A stretch of DNA of 64,000 nucleotides from Microbacterium sp. C7(2022). Lineage in GTDB: Bacteria > Actinomycetota > Actinomycetes > Actinomycetales > Microbacteriaceae. This document shows positions 14,314-25,673 of the stretch, piece by piece (within the stretch, counting starts at the first letter, position 1; each line of letters begins with the position of its first letter). The DNA lies in contig NZ_JAPEHV010000001.1 in the NCBI RefSeq assembly GCF_028823665.1, positions 186,001-250,000 on the forward strand. The letters run 5' to 3'. The notes beneath the pieces are model-generated. The model did not search any database, was not told the DNA's origin, and worked only from the letters and a program-made list of their open reading frames with translations. Position numbers and translations under genes: made by a program.

Positions 14314-15717
14314 TTAGAGTCGGTTACCCGCCTCGGTCAGCACACCGCGCAGAATCTGCTCGATCTCGTCGAACTCGCTCGGACCGATCGTCAGCGGCGG
14401 CGCGAGCTGGATGACGGGGTCGCCGCGGTCATCGGCACGGCAGTACAGCCCTGCGTCGAACAGCGCCTTCGACAAGAAGCCCCGCAACAGGCGCTCGGAC
14501 TCCTCGTCGTTGAACGTTTCCTTCGTCGCCTTGTCCTTCACCAGTTCGATGCCGAAGAAGTAGCCGTCGCCGCGCACATCGCCGACGATCGGCAGATCGG
14601 TGAGCTTCTCCAGCGTCTTGCGGAAGATCGGTGAGTTCTCGCGAACGTGCCCGAGCAGCCCCTCTTCCTCGAAGATGTCGAGGTTCTCCATGGCGACCGC
14701 GGCCGAGACCGGGTGCCCGCCGAAGGTATAGCCGTGGTAAAACGCAGTGTCGCCGTGGGCGAACGGCTCGTAGATGCGGTCGCTCACGACCGTGCCGCCC
14801 AGGGGTGAGTAGCCGCTGGTGACGGCCTTGGCGAACGTGATCATGTCGGGCTGGTAGTCGTACGCGTCGCACGCAAACATGTGCCCGATGCGGCCGAAGG
14901 CGCAGATCACTTCATCCGAGACGAGTAGAACGTCGTACTTGTCGCAGATCTCGCGGACTCGCTTGAAGTATCCGGGCGGCGGGGGGAAGCATCCACCCGA
15001 GTTCTGCACCGGCTCCAAGAACACGGCGGCAACCGTTTCGGGACCTTCGAACTGGATCATCTCTTCGATGCGGTCAGCCGCCCACACGCCGAATTCTTCA
15101 AGGTTCTCTGACGGCGCCCCCATGTCGGCTGCCCGATAGAAGTTGGTGTTGGGGACGCGGAAACCCCCGGGCGTCAGAGGCTCGAACATCGCCTTCATCG
15201 CGGGGATGCCGGTGATCGCCAGCGCACCCTGCGGTGTGCCGTGGTAAGCGACCGAGCGCGAGATGACCTTGTGCTTGGTGGGCTGGCCCTGAAGCTTCCA
15301 GTAGTACTTCGCGAGCTTGAATGCCGTCTCGACGGCCTCGCCACCACCGGTCGAGAAGAACACCTTGTTGAGGTCACCCGGCGCGTAGCTGGCGATGCGA
15401 TCGGCCAGCTCGATCGCGGCGGGGTGCGCGTACGACCAGATGGGGAAGAAGGCCAGCTGCTCGGCCTGTGCGGCCGCGGCCTGCGCGAGGCGCTTGCGCC
15501 CGTGCCCGGCGGCGACGACGAAGAGGCCTGCCAAGCCATCGATGTACTTCTTGCCCTGCGAGTCGTAGATGTGGTGACCCTCGCCCTTGACGATGATGGG
15601 CACGCCCGGGCCCTCGGTCATCACCGACTGGCGGGCGAAGTGCATCCACAGGTGGTCCTTCGCCATCTGCTGCAGTTCGGATTCGGAGCGCGTGGCGCGC
15701 GAGGACGGTGTCGACAT
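14314..15717 (-). CDS. Class III aminotransferase (omega-transaminase)
   Basis: 467 aa PLP enzyme. Family signposts: STGGGEAVETAFKLA (cofactor phosphate loop), the VAYHGTPQGAL region, LLVSDEVICAFGRIG, and FAKAVTSGYSPLGG, whose Lys forms the Schiff base. Members transfer the amino group of omega-amino acids or diamines (beta-alanine, GABA, putrescine, taurine) to pyruvate or 2-oxoglutarate; the exact donor is not predictable. Start at ATG 15717: a GGAG ribosome site and a TAGGGT -10 candidate about 40 nt upstream fit. No catabolic partner is adjacent; a second, distinct class III transaminase is at 56253. Confidence 0.9.
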   Translation of the reverse strand: MSTPSSRATRSESELQQMAKDHLWMHFARQSVMTEGPGVPIIVKGEGHHIYDSQGKKYIDGLAGLFVVAAGHGRKRLAQAAAAQAEQLAFFPIWSYAHPAAIELADRIASYAPGDLNKVFFSTGGGEAVETAFKLAKYYWKLQGQPTKHKVISRSVAYHGTPQGALAITGIPAMKAMFEPLTPGGFRVPNTNFYRAADMGAPSENLEEFGVWAADRIEEMIQFEGPETVAAVFLEPVQNSGGCFPPPPGYFKRVREICDKYDVLLVSDEVICAFGRIGHMFACDAYDYQPDMITFAKAVTSGYSPLGGTVVSDRIYEPFAHGDTAFYHGYTFGGHPVSAAVAMENLDIFEEEGLLGHVRENSPIFRKTLEKLTDLPIVGDVRGDGYFFGIELVKDKATKETFNDEESERLLRGFLSKALFDAGLYCRADDRGDPVIQLAPPLTIGPSEFDEIEQILRGVLTEAGNRL

Positions 15718-15765
15718 GAGAACTCCACTCTGGCGTTGTCTCGACCCTACTCGTGCGGGTTCGTC

Positions 15766-15781
15766 ACCGGCCATGGCCGGT
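15766..15781. promoter_or_regulatory. 16-bp perfect palindrome upstream of aminotransferase
   Basis: ACCGGCCATGGCCGGT is fully self-complementary. It lies 49 nt before the aminotransferase start and near its -10 candidate. It could be an operator, or chance in GC-rich DNA. Confidence 0.35.
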
Positions 15782-15841
15782 TCGTCCGAATCGCGGATGC
15801 TACGCGTCGAACCGTCCGGTCATGGTGCGCCGTCAGGGGAT

Positions 15842-15884
15842 GGGCGCAGGGGCGGGGTCCCCAAGTCTCCCCGACCCTGCGCCC
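15842..15884. terminator. Hairpin terminator of the truncated minus-strand gene
   Basis: Arms GGGCGCAGGG (15842-15851) and CCCTGCGCCC (15875-15884), perfect 10 bp, plus an inner GGGG/CCCC. It starts 4 nt after the stop codon at 15888 of the minus-strand frame, where a gene's own terminator is expected. Confidence 0.65.
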
Positions 15885-15887
15885 GCG

Positions 15888-16038
15888 TCACTGCGTTGCC
15901 GGGGCGCCCCAGGTGCCCAAGCCACGCCCGTCGAAGAACTGCAGAGTGACGGATGTGACATCTTCTCCGGTGCGTTCGAACGTCGCCGACGACAGCGAAC
16001 CTGCCGGGGCGTTCTCACCGGTGGGGGCGAAGGCGAAC

Positions 16039-16046
<8 letters not shown>
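15888..16046 (-). pseudogene. C-terminal remnant of an unidentified minus-strand gene
   Basis: A 52-codon stretch ends at 15888, directly before a strong hairpin. It reads like the end of a real beta-rich protein (SVTLQFFDGRGLGTWGAPA) rather than antisense noise. Upstream of about 16046 the frame becomes the reverse complement of the LuxR-type fragment, so the gene lost its 5' part there. I do not recognise the family. Confidence 0.4.
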
Positions 16047-18618
<2,572 letters not shown>

Positions 18619-18631
<13 letters not shown>

Positions 18632-18669
18632 AGCGTGCAACTTTACACTCTCAGTCCGATAGTGCAACT
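18619..18669. promoter_or_regulatory. 27-bp-period direct repeat, likely TetR operators
   Basis: CACTCTCAG-N7-GTGCAACT occurs twice, at 18619-18642 and 18646-18669. Each copy also contains an imperfect CACT...AGTGC inversion. The first copy spans the TetR start codon, the second lies in the space shared with the divergent ABC operon, so one repressor could control both exporters. Confidence 0.6.
18632..18645 (-). promoter_or_regulatory. Leaderless -10 box for tetR-type gene
   Basis: TAAAGT on the minus strand (18640-18645), 8 nt before ATG 18631, lying between and within the repeated operator elements. Confidence 0.4.
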
Positions 18670-18706
18670 CTTGCGTTGCTCGCGCCGCGTGGGAATGCAT
18701 GGGGTC

Positions 18707-19810
18707 ATGCGCGCCGTCTTCGTCAAAGAGTTTCAGGAACTGCGGCGCGATCGCCGCACGCTCGGGATGCTCGTGGTCATGCCCCTGTTGCTGCTGGTGA
18801 TCTTCGGCTATGCGGCGAACTTCACGGTGGACGAGTTCAAGGTCGCGATCGTGGGTGCGCAGACCGACCAGGTCGAGACGCTGATCGATGACAACGACGA
18901 CCTGTCGGACACGCTCGACGTCATCTCCGCCGAGCCGGACGCCACGAAGGACGACGCGGAGGAACTGCTGGTCGAAGACCGCGCCGATGTCGCGATTGTG
19001 GCCGATTCGGATGCGATGACGGTTCTGATCGACGGATCGAACCTCTTCGCGGCACAATCCGCGCTCGTGCTCTTCACTCAGGCCGAGCAGCAGATGGCGC
19101 AGAATCCGCAGGCGCCGCCGGTTGAGATCGACGTGCTCTTCAACCCCGACCTGAAGACGTCGTGGGTGATGATCCCCGCGATCATCGGTCTCATCGTGAC
19201 CTTCATCGGCACGATCATCACCAGCATCGGACTGGTGCGCGAGCGCGAGTCGGGCACCCTCGAGCAGCTGGCGGTGATGCCGCTGCGCTCGACCGGGGTG
19301 ATCCTCGGCAAGATCATGCCGTACTTCCTCTTGGCGGCGTTCGACCTCGTTCTGATCGCAGTGCTGGGCATCTGGCTGTTCGATGTACCGTTCGTCGGCA
19401 ACGTGTGGGTGTTCGCGCTCGGCGCGGCGATTTTCTTGTTCGCCGTGCTCGGTATTGGCCTCCTCATCTCGTCGGTGTCGCAGACATCGGGTCAGGCGAT
19501 CCAGCTGGCGATGATGACGCTGCTGCCGCAGATCCTGTTGTCGGGCATGATCTTCCCGCTTGATGCCATGGCCGCGGGCGTGCGCTGGATCGGCTACCTG
19601 CTGCCGCTGACCTACTTCACGATGATCTCGCAGGGCGTCATGTTGCGCGGCGCACCGCTCGACTCGCTGTGGCTGCCGCTGACGGTGCTGACGGTGATGG
19701 CCATCGTCATCTTCGGGCTTGCGGTGTTCCGCCTTCACGCGAGCATCTCGCCGGCGAAGCCCTCGCGCGTCGCGCGCCGACACGCGCGCAGGGCGTCGAA
19801 GGACGCGTGA
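18707..19810 (+). CDS. ABC-2 type exporter permease (YhhJ/YbhS-like)
   Basis: 367 aa from ATG 18707; ATG 18695 is an in-frame alternative. The start MRAVFVKEFQELRRDRRTL and first helix (MLVVMPLLLLVIFGYAANF) are typical of ABC-2 permeases of the YhhJ/YbhS type. A soluble external domain (about 50-150) precedes five C-terminal helices with RERESGTLEQLAVMPLRS, the coupling region. Overlaps the ATPase gene by GTGA. Together they form a drug or small-molecule exporter. Confidence 0.9.
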   Translation: MRAVFVKEFQELRRDRRTLGMLVVMPLLLLVIFGYAANFTVDEFKVAIVGAQTDQVETLIDDNDDLSDTLDVISAEPDATKDDAEELLVEDRADVAIVADSDAMTVLIDGSNLFAAQSALVLFTQAEQQMAQNPQAPPVEIDVLFNPDLKTSWVMIPAIIGLIVTFIGTIITSIGLVRERESGTLEQLAVMPLRSTGVILGKIMPYFLLAAFDLVLIAVLGIWLFDVPFVGNVWVFALGAAIFLFAVLGIGLLISSVSQTSGQAIQLAMMTLLPQILLSGMIFPLDAMAAGVRWIGYLLPLTYFTMISQGVMLRGAPLDSLWLPLTVLTVMAIVIFGLAVFRLHASISPAKPSRVARRHARRASKDA

Positions 19811-21579
19811 GGGGTTCCCTGACGAAGACCGAGCTCGGCGTCGCGGGCGTGCGGGTGACCTTCGGTGACACCGTCGCGCTCGACGACGTCACCATCGACG
19901 TGCCGCGCGGGCGGGTGACAAGCGTCGTCGGGGGAGACGGTGCCGGCAAATCCACCCTGCTGCGGATTCTTGCGGGTCGACTGATTCCGGATGCCGGAGA
20001 CGTGTGCACCCTCGATCAGCGCCGTATCGGGTACCAACCTTCGACGTCGGGCGTGTGGGGCAACCTGTCGGTTATCGAGAACGTGAGGTTCGTGGGCCAG
20101 TCCTACGGGATGTCGGCCAAGGCGATCCGCACGCGCGGCGATGAACTGCTCGAACGCGCAGGACTCACAGCCGCCCGTGCTCGGCCCGGCGCCCAACTCT
20201 CGGGCGGCATGCGACAGAAGCTCGGCTTCCTGCTCGCGATTCTGCATGAACCCGAACTGATTCTTCTCGACGAACCCTCCACCGGTGTGGACCCCGTCAG
20301 CCGCGTCGAGCTGTGGCGGCTCATCTCCACCGCGGCGACGGGTGAGACCGCTGTGCTCATGGCGACGACCTACCTCGACGAGGCACAACGCGCGGCATCC
20401 GTCACCGCCCTCGAAGGAGGCAGAGTTCTGGCCGCGGGTGAACCCGACGGCATCATCGCGGCCGTTCCCGGAACCATCGCGCGGCTGTCGGGGGAGTCCT
20501 CACCGCCGGTCGACTCCTGGCGTCGCGGAACCGAACGCCACGGCTGGTACGACGGCGCTGCCGCCGGGGCGACGCCGCTCGGCGCGCCCGACCTCGAGGA
20601 CGCGCTCATCGCCCTCACCGTGCAGGCCGCGCGCGAACAGGGCGACGGTGAAACGAACGAGCGCGCGCAGCCGGATTCGGAGTCCGCGCTCGGCGCAGCG
20701 TCGACGTCTGCTGAATCGACGAGCAACCGGCCCGGCGCGGTTTACGCAGCCGGCCACTCGGTCACGCGCCGCTTCGGCTCGCATGTCGCCGTCGACGACG
20801 TCTCGCTCGACGTGCGCGCCGGCGAGATCGTCGGCCTCATCGGCGCGAACGGTGCCGGGAAGACGACATTCCTGCGCACGCTCATCGGACTCGACAGCGC
20901 GGATGAGGGGGACATCGAACTCTTCGGAAAGGCGCCGGACGCGGCATCCCGTCGTCGTCTCGGGTACGTGCCGCAAGGCCTCGGGCTCTATCAAACGCTC
21001 AGTGTCGACGAGAACGTGGGGTTCTTCGCTCGGGTGTACGAGACCGACCCGGCGAGCTTGCCGCCGTCGCTGCGGCCGGTCCACCGCAGTCTTGTGAAAG
21101 CGATCGGTTTGGGGCGACAGCGGCAGCTTGCCTTCGCGCTTGCTCTCGAGCACGAACCCGACCTGTTGGTGCTCGACGAACCGACATCGGGTGTCGATCC
21201 GCTCTCTCGTGCGCGCTTGTGGGACATCATCCACGCGCAGGCCGAAGCGGGTCGCGGTGTCATTGTCACGACGCACTATCTGCAAGAGGCGGAGCAGTGC
21301 ACGCGTTTGGCGTTGATGTCGCACGGCAAGCTGCTCGGTGTGGGCTCGGTCGCCGAACTGACCGCCGGCCTCAGCGCGGTGCGCGTGCGTGCGACCAAAT
21401 GGCAGCGGGCGTTCCTCGCGCTCGGTGAAGCGGGGCTTGCGACGACGCTCGACGGACGCACAGTACGGGTCGCGGGTTCATCTGTTCCGGCAGTCCGCGA
21501 CGCCTTGGGCGGGATCGACGCCGAGGTGGACGACGTCGCACCGACCCTCGAAGAGGCGATGGTTCTCCTCGACGAGTAA
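19807..21579 (+). CDS. Tandem-NBD ABC exporter ATPase (YbhF-like)
   Basis: 590 aa with two nucleotide-binding domains. NBD1: Walker A GGDGAGKST, signature LSGGMRQKL, Walker B LILLDEPSTGVDP. NBD2 (from about residue 315): Walker A GANGAGKTT, Walker B LLVLDEPTSGVDP, but the signature is degenerate (GLGRQRQLA instead of LSGGQ), as in YbhF-type proteins. Start GTG 19807 overlaps the permease stop. A charged, Ser-rich linker joins the domains. One half of the dimer sites is probably catalytically weak. Confidence 0.92.
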   Translation: MRGSLTKTELGVAGVRVTFGDTVALDDVTIDVPRGRVTSVVGGDGAGKSTLLRILAGRLIPDAGDVCTLDQRRIGYQPSTSGVWGNLSVIENVRFVGQSYGMSAKAIRTRGDELLERAGLTAARARPGAQLSGGMRQKLGFLLAILHEPELILLDEPSTGVDPVSRVELWRLISTAATGETAVLMATTYLDEAQRAASVTALEGGRVLAAGEPDGIIAAVPGTIARLSGESSPPVDSWRRGTERHGWYDGAAAGATPLGAPDLEDALIALTVQAAREQGDGETNERAQPDSESALGAASTSAESTSNRPGAVYAAGHSVTRRFGSHVAVDDVSLDVRAGEIVGLIGANGAGKTTFLRTLIGLDSADEGDIELFGKAPDAASRRRLGYVPQGLGLYQTLSVDENVGFFARVYETDPASLPPSLRPVHRSLVKAIGLGRQRQLAFALALEHEPDLLVLDEPTSGVDPLSRARLWDIIHAQAEAGRGVIVTTHYLQEAEQCTRLALMSHGKLLGVGSVAELTAGLSAVRVRATKWQRAFLALGEAGLATTLDGRTVRVAGSSVPAVRDALGGIDAEVDDVAPTLEEAMVLLDE

Positions 21580-21602
21580 GGAAGGCGTTGCGGGATGCGC
21601 CC

Positions 21603-22598
21603 TCACGTCGATCCGCGCACGACCAGCTCGGTGCGCAGGATCGTCGGCGCCGCAGGCAGGCAGGCGCCGTCCACGGCATCCGCGAGCATGTCGACGGCAG
21701 CCGCAGCCATCTCGCGGATCGGCTGGCGCACCGTCCTCAGCGGTGGGGTCAGCCAGCGAGCGCCGCGGACGTCGTCGAAGCCGACGATGAGAATGTCCTC
21801 GGGAATGCGGTGCCCCGTGACCGCTGCCGCGGCGTACGCTCCTGCCGCCAGCTCGTCCGAGATGGCGAACAGGCCCAGGCGGTCATCGGGAGCAAGCGAT
21901 CGCAACACAGGGACCACGGCGTCCCTGGCTGCTGCTCCGCGCCAGGCGCTGCTCACGACGTCGATCTGCGCGTGGGGCAGGTGCTGGGCGAGTTCGGCGG
22001 TGAATCCGGCATGGCGCGCACGTCCGTAGCGGAACGGCGGTGAGCCGTTGATCACCGCGAACCGTGTCGCGCCGCGAGACGCCAGGTGGCGGGCTGCGGC
22101 GGCGGCACCCGCGATGTCGGTGGTCCGCACGCTCGGCAGGTCGTGGGTCGACTCGGAGGGAGGATCGAGCACCACCACGGGAACGCCGATGCTCCGCACC
22201 AGCGCGATCTGAGGCGTGGTCGGAGCGATGAGCCCGAGAATGACGCCTGCAGATCCTCTGCGGCGGATGCGCACCGGCCAATCGTCGCCCGGGGCATCCC
22301 TCTCCGAGGTCAGCGTCAGGTCGAAGCCGCGTGCCGTCGCGGCGACATGGGCTCCGGCGGCCACCTCATCCGCCCAGGGGTTGTGGAAACCGCCCAACAC
22401 CAGATCGAACACCTGAGCGGTGGCGTGTGGTCGGCCCCCGCGTGATCGCTCGCGCGTGTAGCCGAGCGCCGCCGCGCTGCTCCTCACGCGCTGGCGGGTC
22501 GCCGCGGAGAGGTCGCCGCGGCCGGAGAGCGCCCGCGAGGCCGTCGCGACGCTCACTCCGGCAGCCGCGGCGACTTCGGCGAGCGTGGGTGACGACAT
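21603..22598 (-). CDS. LacI-family regulator of the Gfo/Idh-ThuA operon
   Basis: 331 aa. HTH at residues 5-25 (TLAEVAAAAGVSVATASRAL) and a periplasmic-binding-like effector domain (about 60-331). Divergent from the Gfo/Idh/MocA-ThuA operon, so probably its local repressor; a TTGCGCAA palindrome lies between. Start ATG 22598 is preceded by an AATACT box at 6 nt. The effector is likely a sugar derivative handled by that operon. Confidence 0.92.
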   Translation of the reverse strand: MSSPTLAEVAAAAGVSVATASRALSGRGDLSAATRQRVRSSAAALGYTRERSRGGRPHATAQVFDLVLGGFHNPWADEVAAGAHVAATARGFDLTLTSERDAPGDDWPVRIRRRGSAGVILGLIAPTTPQIALVRSIGVPVVVLDPPSESTHDLPSVRTTDIAGAAAAARHLASRGATRFAVINGSPPFRYGRARHAGFTAELAQHLPHAQIDVVSSAWRGAAARDAVVPVLRSLAPDDRLGLFAISDELAAGAYAAAAVTGHRIPEDILIVGFDDVRGARWLTPPLRTVRQPIREMAAAAVDMLADAVDGACLPAAPTILRTELVVRGST

Positions 22599-22604
22599 CG
22601 CGCC

Positions 22605-22616
22605 AGTATTGCGCAA
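22605..22616. promoter_or_regulatory. LacI-type operator core overlapping -10 box
   Basis: TTGCGCAA (22609-22616) is an 8-bp palindrome with the central CG of LacI operators. It overlaps the minus-strand AATACT box (22605-22610) that would start the LacI gene 6 nt later. Confidence 0.45.
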
Positions 22617-22678
22617 ACTCCTGTGCTGCGCGTGATGGGGGTGACACTCTCGTGGCAGGTGACGACGGAAGGACATCA

Positions 22679-23860
22679 ATGTCGATATCCACTACTCCGT
22701 TGCGGATCGCAGTGATCGGCGGCGGATTCATGGGGCGCATGCACGCGCACGCGTGGCGCACGGCGCCGAGGTTCTTCCACCTCGGCCGCCCGATCGAGCT
22801 CAGCGTGCTGGTCGGTCGCAGCCCGGACGGCGGCGACGTGGCCTCGTCGCTCGGCTTCGACAGCTACGCCGACGACTGGCGTGATGTCGTCGACCGCGAC
22901 GACATCGACATCGTCGACATCTGCACACCCGGCGACACGCATGCCGAGATGGCGCTCGCCGCGCTCGCCGCAGGCAAGCACGTGCTGTGCGAGAAGCCGC
23001 TCGCCAATTCGGTTGACGAAGCCGAACGCATGGCCGATGCCGCCGCCGCCGCGCCGGGAGTCTCGATGTGCGGCTTCAGCTACCGCCGCACTCCAGCGCT
23101 CGCCGCAGCTCGGCGTCTGATCGCCGACGGCAGGCTGGGTGAGATCCGTCACGTCCGCGCGCAGTACCTGCAGGACTGGCTGAGTGACCCCGATGCTCCC
23201 TACACCTGGCGCATGGATCGAGACCGGGCCGGCTCGGGCGCACTCGGCGACATCGGCGCACACTCGATCGACACCGCGCAGTGGCTGACTGGTGACGTGA
23301 TCACCGCGGTATCGGCGACGATGCGCACGTTCGTGGCCGATCGGCCCGTGATGGCGCAGGCGCAGGGGCTGGGCGGAGTGGGCGACGCCGATGGCGCTCG
23401 GCTGCCCGTGACGGTCGACGATGCTGCCGCCTTCACCGCGCGATTCGCACAGGGAGCGCTCGGTGTGTTCGAGGCGACGCGCATCGCGACCGGACGCCGC
23501 AACGCGAACCGCATCGAGATCAACGGATCCGAGGGGTCGATCGCGTTCGACTTCGAGCGCATGAACGAACTCGAGTACTACCGCGCCGATGACCCCGCGG
23601 GGGAGCAGGGTCTGCGTCGCATCCAGGTGACCGAGCCCGAGCATCCCTATGCCGCGGCGTGGTGGCCCGCCGGCCACGGCTTGGGCTACGAGCACCTGTT
23701 CATCCACCAGGCCGTCGACTTCGTGCATGCGATCGTCGGCGGCACCGACGCATCCCCGACGTTCGCCGAAGCCGCCGCCGTGCAACGCGTGCTCGCCGCT
23801 GTCGAGGCGAGCGCGAACCATGACTCTGTGATGACACCGGTCGAAAGGAATCCCCGATGA
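22679..23860 (+). CDS. Gfo/Idh/MocA-family oxidoreductase
   Basis: 393 aa NAD(P)-dependent sugar dehydrogenase-like enzyme. Rossmann fingerprint RIAVIGGGFMGRMHAHAW (residues 9-26), the EKPLA motif with the conserved Lys, and GDIGAHSIDTAQWL, which holds the catalytic His region. GAAGGA ribosome site 7 nt upstream. First gene of an operon: it overlaps the ThuA gene (ATGA). The family oxidises or epimerises hydroxyls of sugars, inositols or glycosides. Confidence 0.92.
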   Translation: MSISTTPLRIAVIGGGFMGRMHAHAWRTAPRFFHLGRPIELSVLVGRSPDGGDVASSLGFDSYADDWRDVVDRDDIDIVDICTPGDTHAEMALAALAAGKHVLCEKPLANSVDEAERMADAAAAAPGVSMCGFSYRRTPALAAARRLIADGRLGEIRHVRAQYLQDWLSDPDAPYTWRMDRDRAGSGALGDIGAHSIDTAQWLTGDVITAVSATMRTFVADRPVMAQAQGLGGVGDADGARLPVTVDDAAAFTARFAQGALGVFEATRIATGRRNANRIEINGSEGSIAFDFERMNELEYYRADDPAGEQGLRRIQVTEPEHPYAAAWWPAGHGLGYEHLFIHQAVDFVHAIVGGTDASPTFAEAAAVQRVLAAVEASANHDSVMTPVERNPR

Positions 23861-24555
23861 CCCGAAACGCATTGATCGTCCGTGGCGGCTGGGAGGGGCA
23901 CCACCCCGTTGAAGCGACGGACCTGTTCGTCCCCTTCCTCCGGGCCGAGGGTTTCGACGTGACGATCGAAGACACCCCCGAGGTCTACGCGGATGCCGAG
24001 CGGATGGCATCCGTCGACCTGATCCTGCAGTCCGTGACCATGTCCGAGGCATCCGGCGACGCGGTGAACGGCCTGCGCGCCGCTGTCGAGGCGGGCACCG
24101 GACTGGCCGGCTGGCACGGCGGGATCGCGGACTCGTACCGCAACAGCTCGGACTACCTGCAGCTCGTCGGCGGTCAGTTCGCGACGCATCCGTCGAAGCA
24201 TCCCGACGAGGTGTGCGGGAACGAGACCGACAACTACCTCACGTATCGCGTGGAGATGACCGACCTCGGCCGAGAGCACCAGATCACCGACGGCATCGAT
24301 GACTTCACGCTGCACACCGAGCAGTACTGGGTGCTGCACGACGGCCTGATCGATGTGCTGGCCACAACCACACACCCGGTCCAGCCGTACCACCCCTGGC
24401 GCCGTCCGCTGGTGTCCCCGGCGGTATGGACGCGGCTGTGGGGCCGGGGACGGGTCTTCGTCGCCACGCCGGGCCACAGCCTCGACGTCCTGCGCGACGA
24501 CAACGTCCGCACCATCATCGAGAGGGGGATGCTGTGGGCAGCACGCACGCGATAG
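23857..24555 (+). CDS. ThuA-domain protein
   Basis: 232 aa, class I glutamine-amidotransferase-like fold. Features fitting ThuA: ALIVRGGWEGHHP at the start, GLAGWHGGIADSYR, and GGQFATHPS. ThuA/ThuB in rhizobia act on trehalose, maltitol and sucrose to their 3-keto forms together with Gfo/Idh/MocA enzymes, and the same pairing is present here on both sides. Overlaps its neighbours at both ends, so translationally coupled. Confidence 0.88.
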   Translation: MTRNALIVRGGWEGHHPVEATDLFVPFLRAEGFDVTIEDTPEVYADAERMASVDLILQSVTMSEASGDAVNGLRAAVEAGTGLAGWHGGIADSYRNSSDYLQLVGGQFATHPSKHPDEVCGNETDNYLTYRVEMTDLGREHQITDGIDDFTLHTEQYWVLHDGLIDVLATTTHPVQPYHPWRRPLVSPAVWTRLWGRGRVFVATPGHSLDVLRDDNVRTIIERGMLWAARTR

Positions 24556-25616
24556 GAATCGTCGGACTCGGGGTCATCTCTCGCGCCTACCTCGACACCC
24601 TCGCCGGGCACCCCGGCATCCGCATCGCCGCCGTCGCCGATCTGGACGCGTCGCGCGCTGAGGCGACAGCCGCAGAGATCGAGGGATGCCGTGCCCTCAC
24701 GACCGCCGAACTCATGGCAGATTCCGACATCGACACGGTGCTGAACCTCACGATTCCCGCCGCGCATGCTGAGGTCGCCCTCGCGGCGATCAGCGCCGGC
24801 AAGGCGGTGTTCGGCGAGAAGCCGCTGGCGGCGTCGTTCGCCGAGGCGCAGACGGTGATGGATGCCGCGGAGCAGGCCGGTGTGCCCGTGGGGTGCGCGC
24901 CGGACACCGTCCTGGGCACGGGCGTGCAGACCGCGCGAGCCGCCGTCGACGGCGGGATGATCGGGTCTCCGGTCGGCGCAACGGCATCGTGGGTTTCGCC
25001 GGGGCATGAGCACTGGCATCCCGCTCCCGACTTCTACTACCAGGCGGGAGGCGGCCCACTGCTCGACATGGGTCCCTACTATGTCACCAGCCTGGTGCAG
25101 CTGCTCGGGCCCGTGGTCGCCGTCTCGGGAGCCGCCTCGCGCGCGCACCGGACGCGCGTGATCGCAACCGGACCGCGCGCCGGCGAGTCCGTGCGCGTCG
25201 AGGTCGACACGCACATCGCGGGTGTGCTCGAACACGCAGGGGGCGCCATCTCGACGATCACGATGAGCTTCGACGGCGTGGCCACGTCCGCACGCCCCAT
25301 CGAGGTGTACGGCACCGAGGGTGCGCTTACGGTTCCGGACCCCAACATGCACGCCGGTGAGGTTCGGGTGCGCATGCGCGGCGCGGACGACTGGTCACCG
25401 GTGCCCGTGAGCGCTGGCTACGAGCACGCGGCTCGGGGGATCGGGTTGCTGGACTTCGTCGCGGGTGATCGTCGCGCGAGCGGCGACATGGCCCTGCACG
25501 TGCTTGATGTCATGGAGTCGCTGCACCGGGCCGCCGCCGACCACGCGCGTGTGGTGCTGGCGACGACGGTAGAGCGGCCACCGGTGGTGCCGCTCACCGC
25601 GTCCGCCTCGGCATGA
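24534..25616 (+). CDS. Gfo/Idh/MocA-family oxidoreductase (second copy)
   Basis: 360 aa from GTG 24534, which lies inside the ThuA gene (22-nt overlap) behind a GAGAGGGGG ribosome site. Rossmann motif AIGIVGLGVISRAYLDT, EKPLA (about residue 87-91) and GGGPLLDMGPYYVTSL, a ThuB-like pattern. Distinct from the first copy. Likely acts on the same class of sugar as ThuA. Ends before a long perfect hairpin. Confidence 0.9.
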   Translation: MGSTHAIGIVGLGVISRAYLDTLAGHPGIRIAAVADLDASRAEATAAEIEGCRALTTAELMADSDIDTVLNLTIPAAHAEVALAAISAGKAVFGEKPLAASFAEAQTVMDAAEQAGVPVGCAPDTVLGTGVQTARAAVDGGMIGSPVGATASWVSPGHEHWHPAPDFYYQAGGGPLLDMGPYYVTSLVQLLGPVVAVSGAASRAHRTRVIATGPRAGESVRVEVDTHIAGVLEHAGGAISTITMSFDGVATSARPIEVYGTEGALTVPDPNMHAGEVRVRMRGADDWSPVPVSAGYEHAARGIGLLDFVAGDRRASGDMALHVLDVMESLHRAAADHARVVLATTVERPPVVPLTASASA

Positions 25617-25617
25617 C

Positions 25618-25662
25618 GATGTGGTGCTTCGGCCGCCGGGGGCGCGGTCGAAGCACCACATC
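25618..25662. terminator. Bidirectional hairpin terminator
   Basis: Perfect 14-bp stem (arms GATGTGGTGCTTCG and CGAAGCACCACATC, 17-nt loop) between the convergent Gfo/Idh and GH3 genes. Confidence 0.85.
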
Positions 25663-25673
25663 GCACTCACACG

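Noticed and set aside
14314..15717. Part of an amine-degradation operon
   Set aside because: No dehydrogenase, oxidase or transporter is adjacent; it stands alone between DUF2252 and a deletion scar.
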